Positions 35,193 to 44,507 of a stretch of DNA of 64,000 bases are shown here, piece by piece; within the stretch, counting starts at the first letter, position 1; the number at the start of each line of letters is the position of its first letter. The position numbers were made by a program, and so were the translations under genes. Source of the DNA: Cyanidium caldarium (lineage: Eukaryota > Rhodophyta > Bangiophyceae > Cyanidiales > Cyanidiaceae); assembly GCA_026184775.1 (NCBI GenBank), contig JANCYW010000011.1:310001-374000 (forward strand), given 5' to 3'. The notes under the pieces are model-generated. The model was not told the DNA's origin. It saw nothing but the letters and a program-made list of their open reading frames with translations, and made no database searches.

Positions 35193-36911
35193 ATGGATAC
35201 TCTGGGACGCGCTCCTAGTGGCGATGTGCTACAGTGGGTGTGGACCGGAGTGTGGTACTGGTTGCTGCTGTTTGTGGTCGTCAAAGTCGTCGACGCGGCC
35301 AGCCGCGGTCGGGTGTCGCGATGGCTGACGCGACGACGGGTGGCGCTGGGGCTCGGCTACGGCTGCTGGTGGTGTCCGGGCAGCCGGCTGGTGCGCGCAG
35401 AGATGAAATGGAAGCAGGAGGGCACTGTGGGGAACGAGCGCGGTCAGCCGTCTCTGTCGAGGCGGTGGCGCGCCCGCGGTTGGCACGCGTGGCTGACCCT
35501 GGGCACGCTTGTGGTGGTGGTTGGGATGGCGGCGGTGACGGCGCTGCTGGCATGCAGCGTATCCAGCTGGGCCAGCGCTCAGTGGCGGCACCGTCGGGTT
35601 ACGGCGCTTTCGCCTAGAGAGAGCAATTTATGGGCTGACGGCGCGCTGCTACCGCCGCCGGCAGCGCTCCCGGCCGCACCCCCTCGACGACCACTACCCG
35701 CCAGGTTACCGCCAGCGCAAGACCTCCAGGCCATTGCGCCAGCCTCCCGAAGACATTACCTACGCTCACGCGTCTCCTCGAGTTTGAAGGCGACACCAGC
35801 GGCCGATTGGCCCATCTGGTGGACGGCCATGCTGGTGGCCGGCGCGGTGCACGAGGCGGGACACGCGCTAGCGGCGCTGGCCGAAGGCGTGCGCATCTTG
35901 TCGGTGGGATTTTTTGTGGTGTTCCTCTTCCCCGGTGCCTACGTGCGGCTGTGTGCGCAGGGACTGGCGCGACTGCCGCCGTGGCGACAGCTGAAGATCT
36001 ACGCTGCCGGCTGCTTGCACAGCTTCGCGCTGGCGGCGGTAGCGCTGTTGATGCTGGGATGGCTGCCGACGCTCTTCACCTCGGCCGGCTATCGGTACAT
36101 TGGGGGACACGGCGTGACGGTCACGCACGTACGACCCGATTCACCGCTGCACGCGCACTTGGGACGCGGCGCGGTGATCACCCACCTGAACGGCAACGCG
36201 GTGAGCGACGCCTGCCACTTTTCTCAGGCGGTGCAGGCGATATCGGCGGCACAGCTGGCAGCCCGGCGGGCGATGTGCACCGCCTCGGCGGCGGCGGCGG
36301 CAGAAGGTACCTCGCAATGTTCGGTAGTGGTGGCGACCGATACTGCCGCAGTAAGTATGAAGCCGCAAGCCATCGCCTCGGCTGTATCCCCGTCGTCTTC
36401 TATGACGCTCGAATTGGCGCCCGCAACCGCCCTCGACGGTGGGAGCGACGCGGATCACCGCGACGCCTCCATCTTCACCGACAATGCCGTTTCGATGGAG
36501 GTGCGCCCGATGCCTACATCGCCACCGTCATCATCACTACCCGGTGACGCGCACGCCGTCGCCCTGTATCAATTCGCCACACCGGCCCTGCTGGATGACA
36601 TCTCCGTCTCCGATCACATCTGCCTGGCGCGACGGGCGCTGTTGCCGCGGTACGTGCTGACGGTGGTGGAGAAGTTTTTCGCCTATCTCTTTCTGGCGTC
36701 TTTCGGGCTCGGGGTGGTGAACCTGGTGCCCGCAGTCTTTCTGGACGGTGCCTCGGTGGCGTCGTTGTGTGTGCGCCTGCTGTGCCGGGCGGCCGGCGCT
36801 GATCGGCTGAGCGCCCACATGGGACAGCGCATCAGTCGACTGCTGGTGGGCCTGATGACGGCGTTGTTGGTCGTGTTTACGCAACTCACCTTCAGTTGGC
36901 CGCCGCGGTAG
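35193..36911 (+). CDS. Site-2 intramembrane metalloprotease (S2P/MBTPS2)
   Basis: A 572-residue zinc metalloprotease of family M50. The catalytic HEXXH appears as HEAGH at residues 220-224 inside a hydrophobic segment, and the third zinc ligand lies in NLVPAVFLDG with Asp about 518. Between them is a PDZ-like segment (GVTVTHVRPDSPL...ITHLNG) typical of the group, plus a long Ser-rich insertion. Several hydrophobic helices flank both motifs. Eukaryotic S2P releases membrane-bound transcription factors in the Golgi; plastid homologues (EGY) are an alternative, but the domain layout with two separated motifs and a PDZ insert is closest to MBTPS2. Confidence 0.92.
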   Translation: MDTLGRAPSGDVLQWVWTGVWYWLLLFVVVKVVDAASRGRVSRWLTRRRVALGLGYGCWWCPGSRLVRAEMKWKQEGTVGNERGQPSLSRRWRARGWHAWLTLGTLVVVVGMAAVTALLACSVSSWASAQWRHRRVTALSPRESNLWADGALLPPPAALPAAPPRRPLPARLPPAQDLQAIAPASRRHYLRSRVSSSLKATPAADWPIWWTAMLVAGAVHEAGHALAALAEGVRILSVGFFVVFLFPGAYVRLCAQGLARLPPWRQLKIYAAGCLHSFALAAVALLMLGWLPTLFTSAGYRYIGGHGVTVTHVRPDSPLHAHLGRGAVITHLNGNAVSDACHFSQAVQAISAAQLAARRAMCTASAAAAAEGTSQCSVVVATDTAAVSMKPQAIASAVSPSSSMTLELAPATALDGGSDADHRDASIFTDNAVSMEVRPMPTSPPSSSLPGDAHAVALYQFATPALLDDISVSDHICLARRALLPRYVLTVVEKFFAYLFLASFGLGVVNLVPAVFLDGASVASLCVRLLCRAAGADRLSAHMGQRISRLLVGLMTALLVVFTQLTFSWPPR

Positions 36912-36970
36912 ATGTGAGTGAATCTTCGTCGTGGTAAAGCACATCGCCTTGAGACGCTCTCCGTCTCCTC

Positions 36971-38416
36971 TCAACAACACGACGCGGCTCCGTCGGGCAC
37001 TCCTGGTGCTGACGCCTTCACCGCCCCGCCCCCGGTATCGGTGTGTAGCACCAGCGCCAATACCGGGGTGCCCAGCGGCAACCGACCGCCCCCTTGTGGG
37101 ATATACACCAACGCGTTGGCGCCGTACATGCTCTGCAGTCGAGAGCTGGCCTGTCGGCCGGTCACGGTGGCGGTCACTTCGCAGCAGCTGGCATCCCACA
37201 CGCTGGCATCGGCGGCCGCACCGCCATCGCCGTCCCGCCGCCGCAGCGCCAATTGCGCCCGCTGAAACTCCGGTCGCTCAGCATCGCATTGCACTGGGTG
37301 CGCCAACGAGGCCACCACCCGCAGCGGTAGGGCGTGGGCGCGCGGCATCCCGCCTGCGACCCGCAACGCCGGCGCCACCAACAGCTGATAACACACCGCC
37401 GCACTCACCGGATTGCCCGGCATGGCGAACGCCATCCACGGCGGGCGCTGTTCGACGCGACTGGTGATGAACGACATCGGCTTGCCGGGCTTCATCATCA
37501 GGCGGCCGAAATGCATCCGACCGAGCCGCTGCAACGTCGGCTTCACCAGATCGCTCTCTCCCATACTGACACCGCCGCTCACCACCAACACCTGTACGCC
37601 GTCACCGCCCTCGTCCAGCGCCCGTTCGATGCGCGCGGCGGCCTCGGCATCGCTCGCAATACCCAGGTCGAGCACCTCGCCCCCGGTCGGCAGCAGCTGT
37701 TGCAATGCCGCCAACAGCATCGGCCGATTGGAATCGTACACCTGACCGGGTGCCAGCTCGCTGTGCGCATCGCCCGCCTCTACCAGTTCGTTGCCGGTAG
37801 ACAGCACCGCCACCCGCGGCCAGGCGCGCACCCGCACCCGCCGCACCCCGAACGTGGCCAGGATGCCGCGCTCCGATGGGCCGATGCGCGCGCCGGCCGC
37901 CAACACGGTCTCGCCGGCCTGCACATCCGCCCCGGCAGCGCGCACCTCATGGCCGACGGAGAGCGGAGCGTCCCGGTCGACTCGAATAATTCGAACGGCC
38001 GAGCGGCCCTCCGCCTCCATCTGCAGCACCTCCTCCACCGGCAGCACCGCCTCGGCGCCATCGGGTATGGGCGCGCCGGTGGCCACATACACACAAGTAC
38101 CCAGCTGCACCAACTCGACGTGCGCACTGCCCGCCATGGAGCGGCCGACCACTGTCAGCTGCCGACCGCGCACCGCGTCCGCCACGCGCACCGCGTAGCC
38201 GTCCTTGACCGAGGCGGCAAACGGCGGCATAGCGAACGGGGCCACCACCGACTCGGCCAACGTCGACCCCGACGGACACTCGTTTAGCGCGCACTCGCGA
38301 GACGCGCCCGACAACCACTGTGCCATCCGTTCCGACTCGTCTAGCACCTGTCGCCACGCCGCCTCCATGTCCACCATGGGGAAGGGCGACGCCTGTTTGT
38401 GCCATGATGCGGCCAT
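36971..38416 (-). CDS. Molybdopterin molybdenumtransferase (MoeA / CNX1 E-domain)
   Basis: This 481-residue enzyme inserts molybdate into adenylylated molybdopterin, the last step of Mo cofactor synthesis needed by nitrate reductase and sulfite oxidase. The E-domain signatures are present: MPPFAASVKDGYAVR, the GSAHVELVQLGTCVYVATGAPIPDGAEAVLPVEE stretch in pieces, STGNEL, GQVYDSNR, SGGVSMGESD, and FGRLMMKPGKPMSF with MPGNPVSA. No G (MoaB-like) domain is fused, unlike gephyrin and plant CNX1. The start at ATG 38416 or the slightly later ATG 38377 fits family length. The frame runs much farther upstream, antisense to SPT6, which I regard as spurious. It is divergent from SPT6. Confidence 0.95.
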   Translation of the reverse strand: MAASWHKQASPFPMVDMEAAWRQVLDESERMAQWLSGASRECALNECPSGSTLAESVVAPFAMPPFAASVKDGYAVRVADAVRGRQLTVVGRSMAGSAHVELVQLGTCVYVATGAPIPDGAEAVLPVEEVLQMEAEGRSAVRIIRVDRDAPLSVGHEVRAAGADVQAGETVLAAGARIGPSERGILATFGVRRVRVRAWPRVAVLSTGNELVEAGDAHSELAPGQVYDSNRPMLLAALQQLLPTGGEVLDLGIASDAEAAARIERALDEGGDGVQVLVVSGGVSMGESDLVKPTLQRLGRMHFGRLMMKPGKPMSFITSRVEQRPPWMAFAMPGNPVSAAVCYQLLVAPALRVAGGMPRAHALPLRVVASLAHPVQCDAERPEFQRAQLALRRRDGDGGAAADASVWDASCCEVTATVTGRQASSRLQSMYGANALVYIPQGGGRLPLGTPVLALVLHTDTGGGAVKASAPGVPDGAASCC

Positions 38417-38723
38417 GAAGAAGGATGAAGTGCAAGAGATTCGGGTGAAAGCGTATTCCAGTAAAGAGTAACAAGTTGAATGGACGTCTCTAGCGGTTAT
38501 TCGTGGTTGTGATCCACCGTGGAGTGGATCGAGCGCTCCGAGCAACGAGGTGTCGCTCGTCGAGTTGCGTCCTCTCGCGTCGCCGCCCGAGACGAATCCG
38601 TTCTCGGCACGCTCCCCAGGTGGAGAGCGCGGGGTAGGAGGAGGAGGAGTGGATCGCCGACGAAACACGTCGGGAGGAGGTTGAGCGTGCTGGGAGCGAG
38701 GGCGAGACGGGTGGTCACGAACG
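38417..38723. other. Divergent MoeA / SPT6 spacer
   Basis: No gene is seen beyond the promoters. The MoeA frame happens to stay open through this stretch. Confidence 0.5.
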
Positions 38724-41700
38724 ATGGAGGGTGAGGGTGGTCTCGACGGCGCTGCTGCGGCGTCGCGAGAGACAGAAACATCGGCGGCGGTGCCCACCGG
38801 GGAGAAGACGGCCGTCGCCGCCGAAGGAGCGGACGAGGCGGACGGAGCGGTGGCGGAAGATGAAGACACGGAGGAGTTGGAGCACAAGGTGACTACTTCC
38901 GGGGATGCTTCGGAGTTCTCGCTCGACGACGGGGAGGGTGGCAAGCCTGCCGAGCCAGTGCCTGGGTCGCCGCCTCGACAAACAACGCGCTCACGTTTCA
39001 TCGAAGACGAGGCCGAGGAAAGCGAGGCGGACGAGGCGGAACAGCGGTCTGGCGCCTCTGTTCGCGACAGTGAATCCGGAGAAGGAGAAGAGGGGGATGA
39101 GCGAGCATCCGCGGCCGACTCGTTTCTGGATGACCGCGACGACGCCCAGCTCGGAGATGCGGAGGCGGAGCGGCGTCGCAAGCGCCGGCGCGAGGCCCCC
39201 CCGGAGCTGGCCGAGGGCGACATCGAGCTGCTGCGGGAAGCGGGGGTGGACGTGCCGCCGTCGTCCGCCGTTGCTGCTGCGGGCGGCGGTGCTGGCCGGT
39301 TGCGGCGATTGAAACGATTGACCGACGCGGAGGAGGAGGAGGAGGCACCAGCGTCGGCTGCTGGCGATGAGGACGACGACGACGACGACGGGCAGGTTGG
39401 CGACACCCGCTCTCCGTTACCCGAGTCGATGTCGTCGTCGTCGTCGTCGTTGGACGAGTCCGACTACGAGGAGGACGAGTTCGAGGACTTTATCGACTAC
39501 GGCGAGGGCGAGCGGGCCCGTCGACAGCGTCGTCGAGCGCTGCGACGTCAACGTGCCGCGATGGCCGAGTCGTTGGTGGGCACCGCGTTTGCCGGCGTCG
39601 ACGTGGAGTCGCTGGGCTTGTTGCGCGAGCTGTTCGGCGAGCCGGCGGCGCTGCAAGATTACCGTGGCGAGGATGCGCTGTTCGAGGCCGACGAGGCGAA
39701 AGTGCGCGCCTGGCTGCGCTCCATCGGCATTGTCGACGATCGGCAAGTGCAGCGGGCACTGCAGCCGGCGGAAGGGGAGACAGAGCCGGAGACGACCGCC
39801 CCGGACAAGTCGACACGGCCGGAGCAGCTGACGCTTTTGGAGGAGATGTACGCCACCGCCCGCGATGATCAGATTCGGGACACCGACGTACCCGAGCGGC
39901 TGCAACTGCACTATGACCGCGGTGATGCGTTGCGGCCCGAAATGGACGAGAGCGACCTTCGGTACGAGGCCGAGTGGATTGCTACACACGGCTTTGCACG
40001 GCTGCCGGAGTTTGCCGCCCTCGACGCCACCGGCCAGAATGAGCTGCTGGACGGCATCGCATCGATGTTGCGCTTCGTGCGCGTGCACCACTACGACGTG
40101 CCTTACATCGCCATGTATTGCCGCGAGTATCTGGAGCCGCACCTGTTGCGGCCGTTGCCGGAAGCGCACGCCGCGCCGGACGCCCCGCCGGTGCCGCTGG
40201 AGGAGCCGTCGCGGTTTGTCGGCGACTGGCAGCACCTGTGGCGCGTGCTGGACTGGGACCGCAAGTACACGGAGTTTATGGCGCGCAAACGGCGGCTGAT
40301 GGATGCGTACGAGGAGCGTCACCAGGAGGAGCTGTTTGCGCTGGCCACCGGTGCCTTTAACCAGCAGATGCTGCGCGACGTCGAGCGGTACGCCCGGCTG
40401 CGAGCCAGTGTAGACCGAGCCGTGGCCGATGCCGACACCGCAACCGCCGACAACCATCGACCGCGCCGCCGCAACCGGCTGCATCACGCGGTGCAGACCG
40501 CCGCGCGGTATCGTCTCGATTTCGAGGCGCTGTACGGCTTGCGCTGTGGCGAATTGGCGGCCAACGTGCTGGCCGGTGGGGTGCGAGTCACCGAGCCGGC
40601 CGACCAGCCGTCGGCACCGCTGCCGCATCGGCTGCTGCCGGAGGCGTCCGATGCGGAATGCGCGCGGGCGCTGATGGCCCTGCGCTATCTGGCCGCGGCC
40701 GTCTACGCTAGCCATCCGCGATTGCGCAACGTGGTGCGTGGCCGTTTGCGGGAGCGCGCTCGTCTGCACGTGCATCCGAGCGATCGCGCCCGCACCGAAC
40801 TGGATGTGGTGGCGCCGCTGCGCGCCCACTGTTCCATCTCCGGCCTGCCGGTGGCCGCGCTGTCGCCGCTGGAGTACGCACAGGTGCTGTTGGCGCAACG
40901 GAGCGGATATGTGGAGGGCATCGAAGTGGCACTGGCCGAGGGCGACCGCCTGGAGCTGTGCGCGCTGTTTGAGGAGGCACTGCTGAGCGACAAGCTGTTC
41001 GAGGCGGCGCAGCAGTGGAATGCCGAGCGCAAACGCCTGATCAACGAGGTGATGGTGCCGGTGATGCTGCTGCGGCCACTGCTGGGCGAGTTGCAGGAGG
41101 CGCTAGCGGCCGAGGCCGTCGAGTCGCTGCGGGAGGCGGCGGTGCCACTGCTGGAACGGCAGCTGGGGGTGGGCGGCGTGGCCGCGGGCGAGAGCGGGCG
41201 CGGCGAACTGGCCGGCACCGCTGCCGGACGCGTGCTGGCGTTTGTGATCGGCACCGAGGCGGAGGTGAGCGCAGCGGCCGCGGCCAACACCCCGCAAGCG
41301 ACGCGACGGCGCAGTTCGGACGCGCTGCAGATCGTTGGGGTGGCGGTGGATGCGCGCGGCGAACCGCAAGACGCGGTTCGCATCGGCGCTGGCATGTGGT
41401 TGGACCGGGCGGCGGCGGCGGCGGCGGCGGTGACGTCAACGACACCGCTGCCGCCACCAGCGGTGCAACAGGCGCTGGAGGCGTTTATGGCCCGCCACGA
41501 ACCGTACGCTTGTGTGGCGGTGGGGTACGGCCCGAGTGGCGGCGTGACCTGTGCGCGCCTGCACGAGTATCTGCGGGAGATGGAGAGTCGGCGGCGTCTC
41601 CCAGCTGGTCATGCGGAGGCGGTCGCGCAGCACGAGCCCGAGATGCAGCGCCGGCTGGTGGCCATCGACGAGGACGTGGCGCGTCTATACGAGAAGACGC

Positions 41701-44045
41701 GGTTGATGGCCACCACGGCGGCGGTGCGCGCCCATGTCGGTGGTGGATCGTCGGCGGAGGCGCCGTTGCAACGACGAGCCATCGGGTTGGCGCGTCTGTG
41801 TCAAGAGCCGCTGGCGGTGTGGGCGGCGGTGGCCAGTGAGCCGGCGCTAGCGCCGCTGTTGCGCTTACAGCAACGCCATGTGAATCGCGCGGTTGCGGCA
41901 ATGACGACGACGACGACGACCACGCCTGCCTGGCTGGGTCGCTTCGCGGCCTCAGTGCAGGGCGGCGTCGATGGCGATGTGGACGCGCTGGAAGTGGACG
42001 CGATGTTGCAATCGCCAAACGATCGCCACGCCGCCGTGCAACGGGCGCTCGTGCACGCCATCGCCTGCGTGGGTCTGGACCTGAACTTGATCTTGCAGCA
42101 TCGGCATCTGCGGCCACTGCTGCAATTTGCCGCCGGTCTGGGCGTGCGCAAGGCGCCGATGCTGCTGGCCGCCATCGAGAGCCGCTACGGCTCGCGCCTG
42201 CCGTCACGACAGGCACTCACCGACGTCGGAGTGCTGTCGCCGCGGGTGGCGCACTCGCTGATCGGCTTTGTGCGGGTGCGCGACGTGGACCTGGATCGGC
42301 CACTGACCGCACGCACTCCCGCAGAGCGCGCTCAGGATCGGTTGACGGCGCGCCGACGCCATCGCGACCTGCTGGGCGAGTGGAACCCGCTCGACGACAC
42401 CCGCATCCACCCCGACGATTACCCCATTGCCGAACGCATCGCCCGCGAGGCCCTGCAGGAGGTGGACAAGGGCAAAGCTGCTGCCGGCGGACGACCACCC
42501 AGCAGCTCCACCGCGGTGCAGGTGCTGCAACTGATGGAGAACCCGCACGCCATGGACGCACTCGACCTGATGAGCTACGCGGCGCATCTGCGCCAGCTGG
42601 GCAAGGGCCTCAAACGGCACACGCTGCGCCTGCTCGAGGCCGAACTGCAGCACCCGTTTCAGGATTGGCGCGACGGACGCGTGTCGCTGCGGGATCGATC
42701 GGCATTTTATGCGTGTACCGGATTGGATGAGCGGCGATTTGCGTACGGCACATTGGTGCACGCATACGATGTCGGGATGTTGCACCGCGGCGATAAGATG
42801 GTGTGTCGGTTGGTCACCGGGGGGACGGCGCGTGGTGCGGACGCGCTGAACGGGTATGCTATGCGATCGGAACTGTTGCCGCTGTTGACAGGGGGCAGCG
42901 CGCGCGGTCATCCGATAGGCGGCGGCGGCGGCGGCGGCGGCGGTGGTATGTTGTCGGCGTCGGCGGCGGTGCGGGGCGCGATGGATGTCGATGCGGATCT
43001 GCAGCGGCTGCTGCTGGTCGACGGTGGTCTGTTGCGGTTACGGGTCAAGGCGGTGGTGGGCGAGCGGTTGCAGGTGGAGTTGATGGCGCCGGATCCGCCG
43101 CCGGCCGCTTTGGTGGAAGCGCTGACGCGTCTACCGTATCGGGTGCCGTTGGATGGAGGCGTCGGCGGTGGCGGCGGCGACAAGCTGCGCGGCGGGGCGG
43201 CGTTGCGATCCCGCTGGCGGCCGCGCCAGCTCAACCACCCGAGCTTTTACAACATCAGCGGGCGGCAGGCGGTGGAGCGGTTGCTGAAGATGCCGGTAGG
43301 CGAGGCCATCTTCCGGCCGTCGCCGCGCGATGTCAACGCGTTGTGCGCCTCGTTCCGGGTGCATGAACAGGCGCCGCTGCTGCATGTGGAGGTGCACGAG
43401 GAGGGGCCGCGTCGCGGTGGACGTTCCGGTCCTGCGGCCCGGTTGCGCATCGGGGACGAGACGTATGAGGATCTGGACGAGGTGCAAGCGCGGTATGTGG
43501 AACCGCTGGTGCAGTATACGATGGAGGCGGCGCGACACCCCAAGTTTCTGGCCGCGGATGCGAATACCGCCACCGACCAACTGCTGACGGAGACACTGCG
43601 GCAGGACAAGGCGCGGCAGCCGACCGGCATCCCGTATCGGCTGGTGTTTCATCCCAAGTATGCCGGGTGTTTGCAGCTGGCGTACCTGCCCGGACGCCAG
43701 ACGATACTGCGCGAGACGATCGGCGTAGCGCCCGAGGGGTATCGGTTGCGCGGGCAGGTGTTCGGTTCGGTGGCGGTGCTGTTGAACTGGTTCAAACGCC
43801 ACTGGCGCCAGAGCCGTCAGGCGGCGAACACCGGGCGGAACGTGGGCAGCATGCGCGAGGCAGTGGCCACAGCGCCACCGCGACGAGCCACCGACCTATC
43901 GGGCATCGTGGCGTCGGCGATGGAGATGGCCGCGCAATCGCGAGCGCCACCCGGCGGTGGAGGTGCGGCGACGGCGTCCGGATATCCGCCGTACGGGCAG
44001 TCGCACTGGCCGCCACCGGGATATCCCCACCCGACGCAGTGGTGA
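38724..44045 (+). CDS. SPT6: SPT6 transcription elongation factor
   Basis: SPT6 is a histone chaperone that travels with RNA polymerase II. The 1773-residue product starts with an acidic region (repeated Asp/Glu, about 1-260), as in all SPT6. The Tex-like core follows, with the YqgF-like and helix-hairpin-helix region (about 1090-1180, VGLDLNLILQHRHLRPLLQFAAGLGVRKAPMLLAAIE in pieces). After it come a DLLGEWNPLDDTRIHPDDYPIAERIAREAL segment and an S1-like part. The C-terminal tandem SH2 region has HPSFYNISGRQAVERLL and, later, PFRLVFHPKYAG-like elements, and the tail ends in Pro/Tyr-rich sequence. Two GGC/GCG triplet tracts make Ala7 (around 41410) and Gly9 (around 42930) runs. Confidence 0.96.
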   Translation: MEGEGGLDGAAAASRETETSAAVPTGEKTAVAAEGADEADGAVAEDEDTEELEHKVTTSGDASEFSLDDGEGGKPAEPVPGSPPRQTTRSRFIEDEAEESEADEAEQRSGASVRDSESGEGEEGDERASAADSFLDDRDDAQLGDAEAERRRKRRREAPPELAEGDIELLREAGVDVPPSSAVAAAGGGAGRLRRLKRLTDAEEEEEAPASAAGDEDDDDDDGQVGDTRSPLPESMSSSSSSLDESDYEEDEFEDFIDYGEGERARRQRRRALRRQRAAMAESLVGTAFAGVDVESLGLLRELFGEPAALQDYRGEDALFEADEAKVRAWLRSIGIVDDRQVQRALQPAEGETEPETTAPDKSTRPEQLTLLEEMYATARDDQIRDTDVPERLQLHYDRGDALRPEMDESDLRYEAEWIATHGFARLPEFAALDATGQNELLDGIASMLRFVRVHHYDVPYIAMYCREYLEPHLLRPLPEAHAAPDAPPVPLEEPSRFVGDWQHLWRVLDWDRKYTEFMARKRRLMDAYEERHQEELFALATGAFNQQMLRDVERYARLRASVDRAVADADTATADNHRPRRRNRLHHAVQTAARYRLDFEALYGLRCGELAANVLAGGVRVTEPADQPSAPLPHRLLPEASDAECARALMALRYLAAAVYASHPRLRNVVRGRLRERARLHVHPSDRARTELDVVAPLRAHCSISGLPVAALSPLEYAQVLLAQRSGYVEGIEVALAEGDRLELCALFEEALLSDKLFEAAQQWNAERKRLINEVMVPVMLLRPLLGELQEALAAEAVESLREAAVPLLERQLGVGGVAAGESGRGELAGTAAGRVLAFVIGTEAEVSAAAAANTPQATRRRSSDALQIVGVAVDARGEPQDAVRIGAGMWLDRAAAAAAAVTSTTPLPPPAVQQALEAFMARHEPYACVAVGYGPSGGVTCARLHEYLREMESRRRLPAGHAEAVAQHEPEMQRRLVAIDEDVARLYEKTRLMATTAAVRAHVGGGSSAEAPLQRRAIGLARLCQEPLAVWAAVASEPALAPLLRLQQRHVNRAVAAMTTTTTTTPAWLGRFAASVQGGVDGDVDALEVDAMLQSPNDRHAAVQRALVHAIACVGLDLNLILQHRHLRPLLQFAAGLGVRKAPMLLAAIESRYGSRLPSRQALTDVGVLSPRVAHSLIGFVRVRDVDLDRPLTARTPAERAQDRLTARRRHRDLLGEWNPLDDTRIHPDDYPIAERIAREALQEVDKGKAAAGGRPPSSSTAVQVLQLMENPHAMDALDLMSYAAHLRQLGKGLKRHTLRLLEAELQHPFQDWRDGRVSLRDRSAFYACTGLDERRFAYGTLVHAYDVGMLHRGDKMVCRLVTGGTARGADALNGYAMRSELLPLLTGGSARGHPIGGGGGGGGGGMLSASAAVRGAMDVDADLQRLLLVDGGLLRLRVKAVVGERLQVELMAPDPPPAALVEALTRLPYRVPLDGGVGGGGGDKLRGGAALRSRWRPRQLNHPSFYNISGRQAVERLLKMPVGEAIFRPSPRDVNALCASFRVHEQAPLLHVEVHEEGPRRGGRSGPAARLRIGDETYEDLDEVQARYVEPLVQYTMEAARHPKFLAADANTATDQLLTETLRQDKARQPTGIPYRLVFHPKYAGCLQLAYLPGRQTILRETIGVAPEGYRLRGQVFGSVAVLLNWFKRHWRQSRQAANTGRNVGSMREAVATAPPRRATDLSGIVASAMEMAAQSRAPPGGGGAATASGYPPYGQSHWPPPGYPHPTQW
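42918..42943 (+). repeat. (GGC)n polyglycine tract in SPT6
   Basis: A triplet run encoding nine Gly forms a flexible insert between the core and the SH2 region of SPT6. Confidence 0.8.
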
Positions 44046-44075
44046 GCATAAAAAGGGGTGAATGCGTGCAAGAGT

Positions 44076-44097
44076 AGAGAGAGAGAGTGTGTGTGTG
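44076..44097. repeat. GA then GT dinucleotide tract
   Basis: A short (GA)n run followed directly by (GT)n lies in the spacer between SPT6 and the PET191 gene, probably in the PET191 promoter or leader. Confidence 0.75.
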
Positions 44098-44252
44098 GCA
44101 TGCGCTCCGAGTCTAGCGCGGGGATATGGCCTCGTGCGTCTGCACCCATCGGTCGTGGCCATGCACGCCCGCCAGCGCTCTCACCGTCTCGCTGCCGCGG
44201 GTTCGTTCTCGGCCTGCGCGTTCTCCCGCTCATCGCATCGCAATCCATCGCT

Positions 44253-44498
44253 ATGTCGTCGTCGTGTCGGGAGCTATTCGATTGCATGCTGCGCTGTCTG
44301 TCGGACTCGGAGTGCGTGAAACACCACCCGCATCCCGAGCGGGCGCTGGCGGAGTGTGCGCGGCACGACGCCGAGGGCGTGTCCGACGCCTGCCGCGGCA
44401 CCATCTCTGCGTACGCCGCCTGTCGGCGGGCGCAGATCGACCCGGCACGGAGGATACGCGGCAACCCAGCGGCCAGCATTAAATACCAAGCACCGTGA
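44253..44498 (+). CDS. PET191: Cytochrome oxidase assembly factor PET191/COA5
   Basis: This 81-residue twin-Cys protein matches PET191/COA5. It has SSCRELFDCMLRCLSDSECV with closely spaced cysteines, AECARHDAEG, and DACRGTISAYAACRRAQIDPARRIRGN at the C terminus. In yeast Pet191 the corresponding parts are SCKEY..CL, LPELC..AFLDCKRG and RFTGN. The family is imported through the MIA40 pathway and supports complex IV assembly. The start at ATG 44253 agrees with family length; the frame extends upstream without conservation. Confidence 0.93.
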   Translation: MSSSCRELFDCMLRCLSDSECVKHHPHPERALAECARHDAEGVSDACRGTISAYAACRRAQIDPARRIRGNPAASIKYQAP

Positions 44499-44507
44499 GG
44501 GATCGTT

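Noticed and set aside
38417-39406. Upstream extension of the MoeA frame by about 330 codons
   Set aside because: It runs antisense to the acidic N terminus of SPT6 and is a Ser/Ala low-complexity product; MoeA is complete without it.
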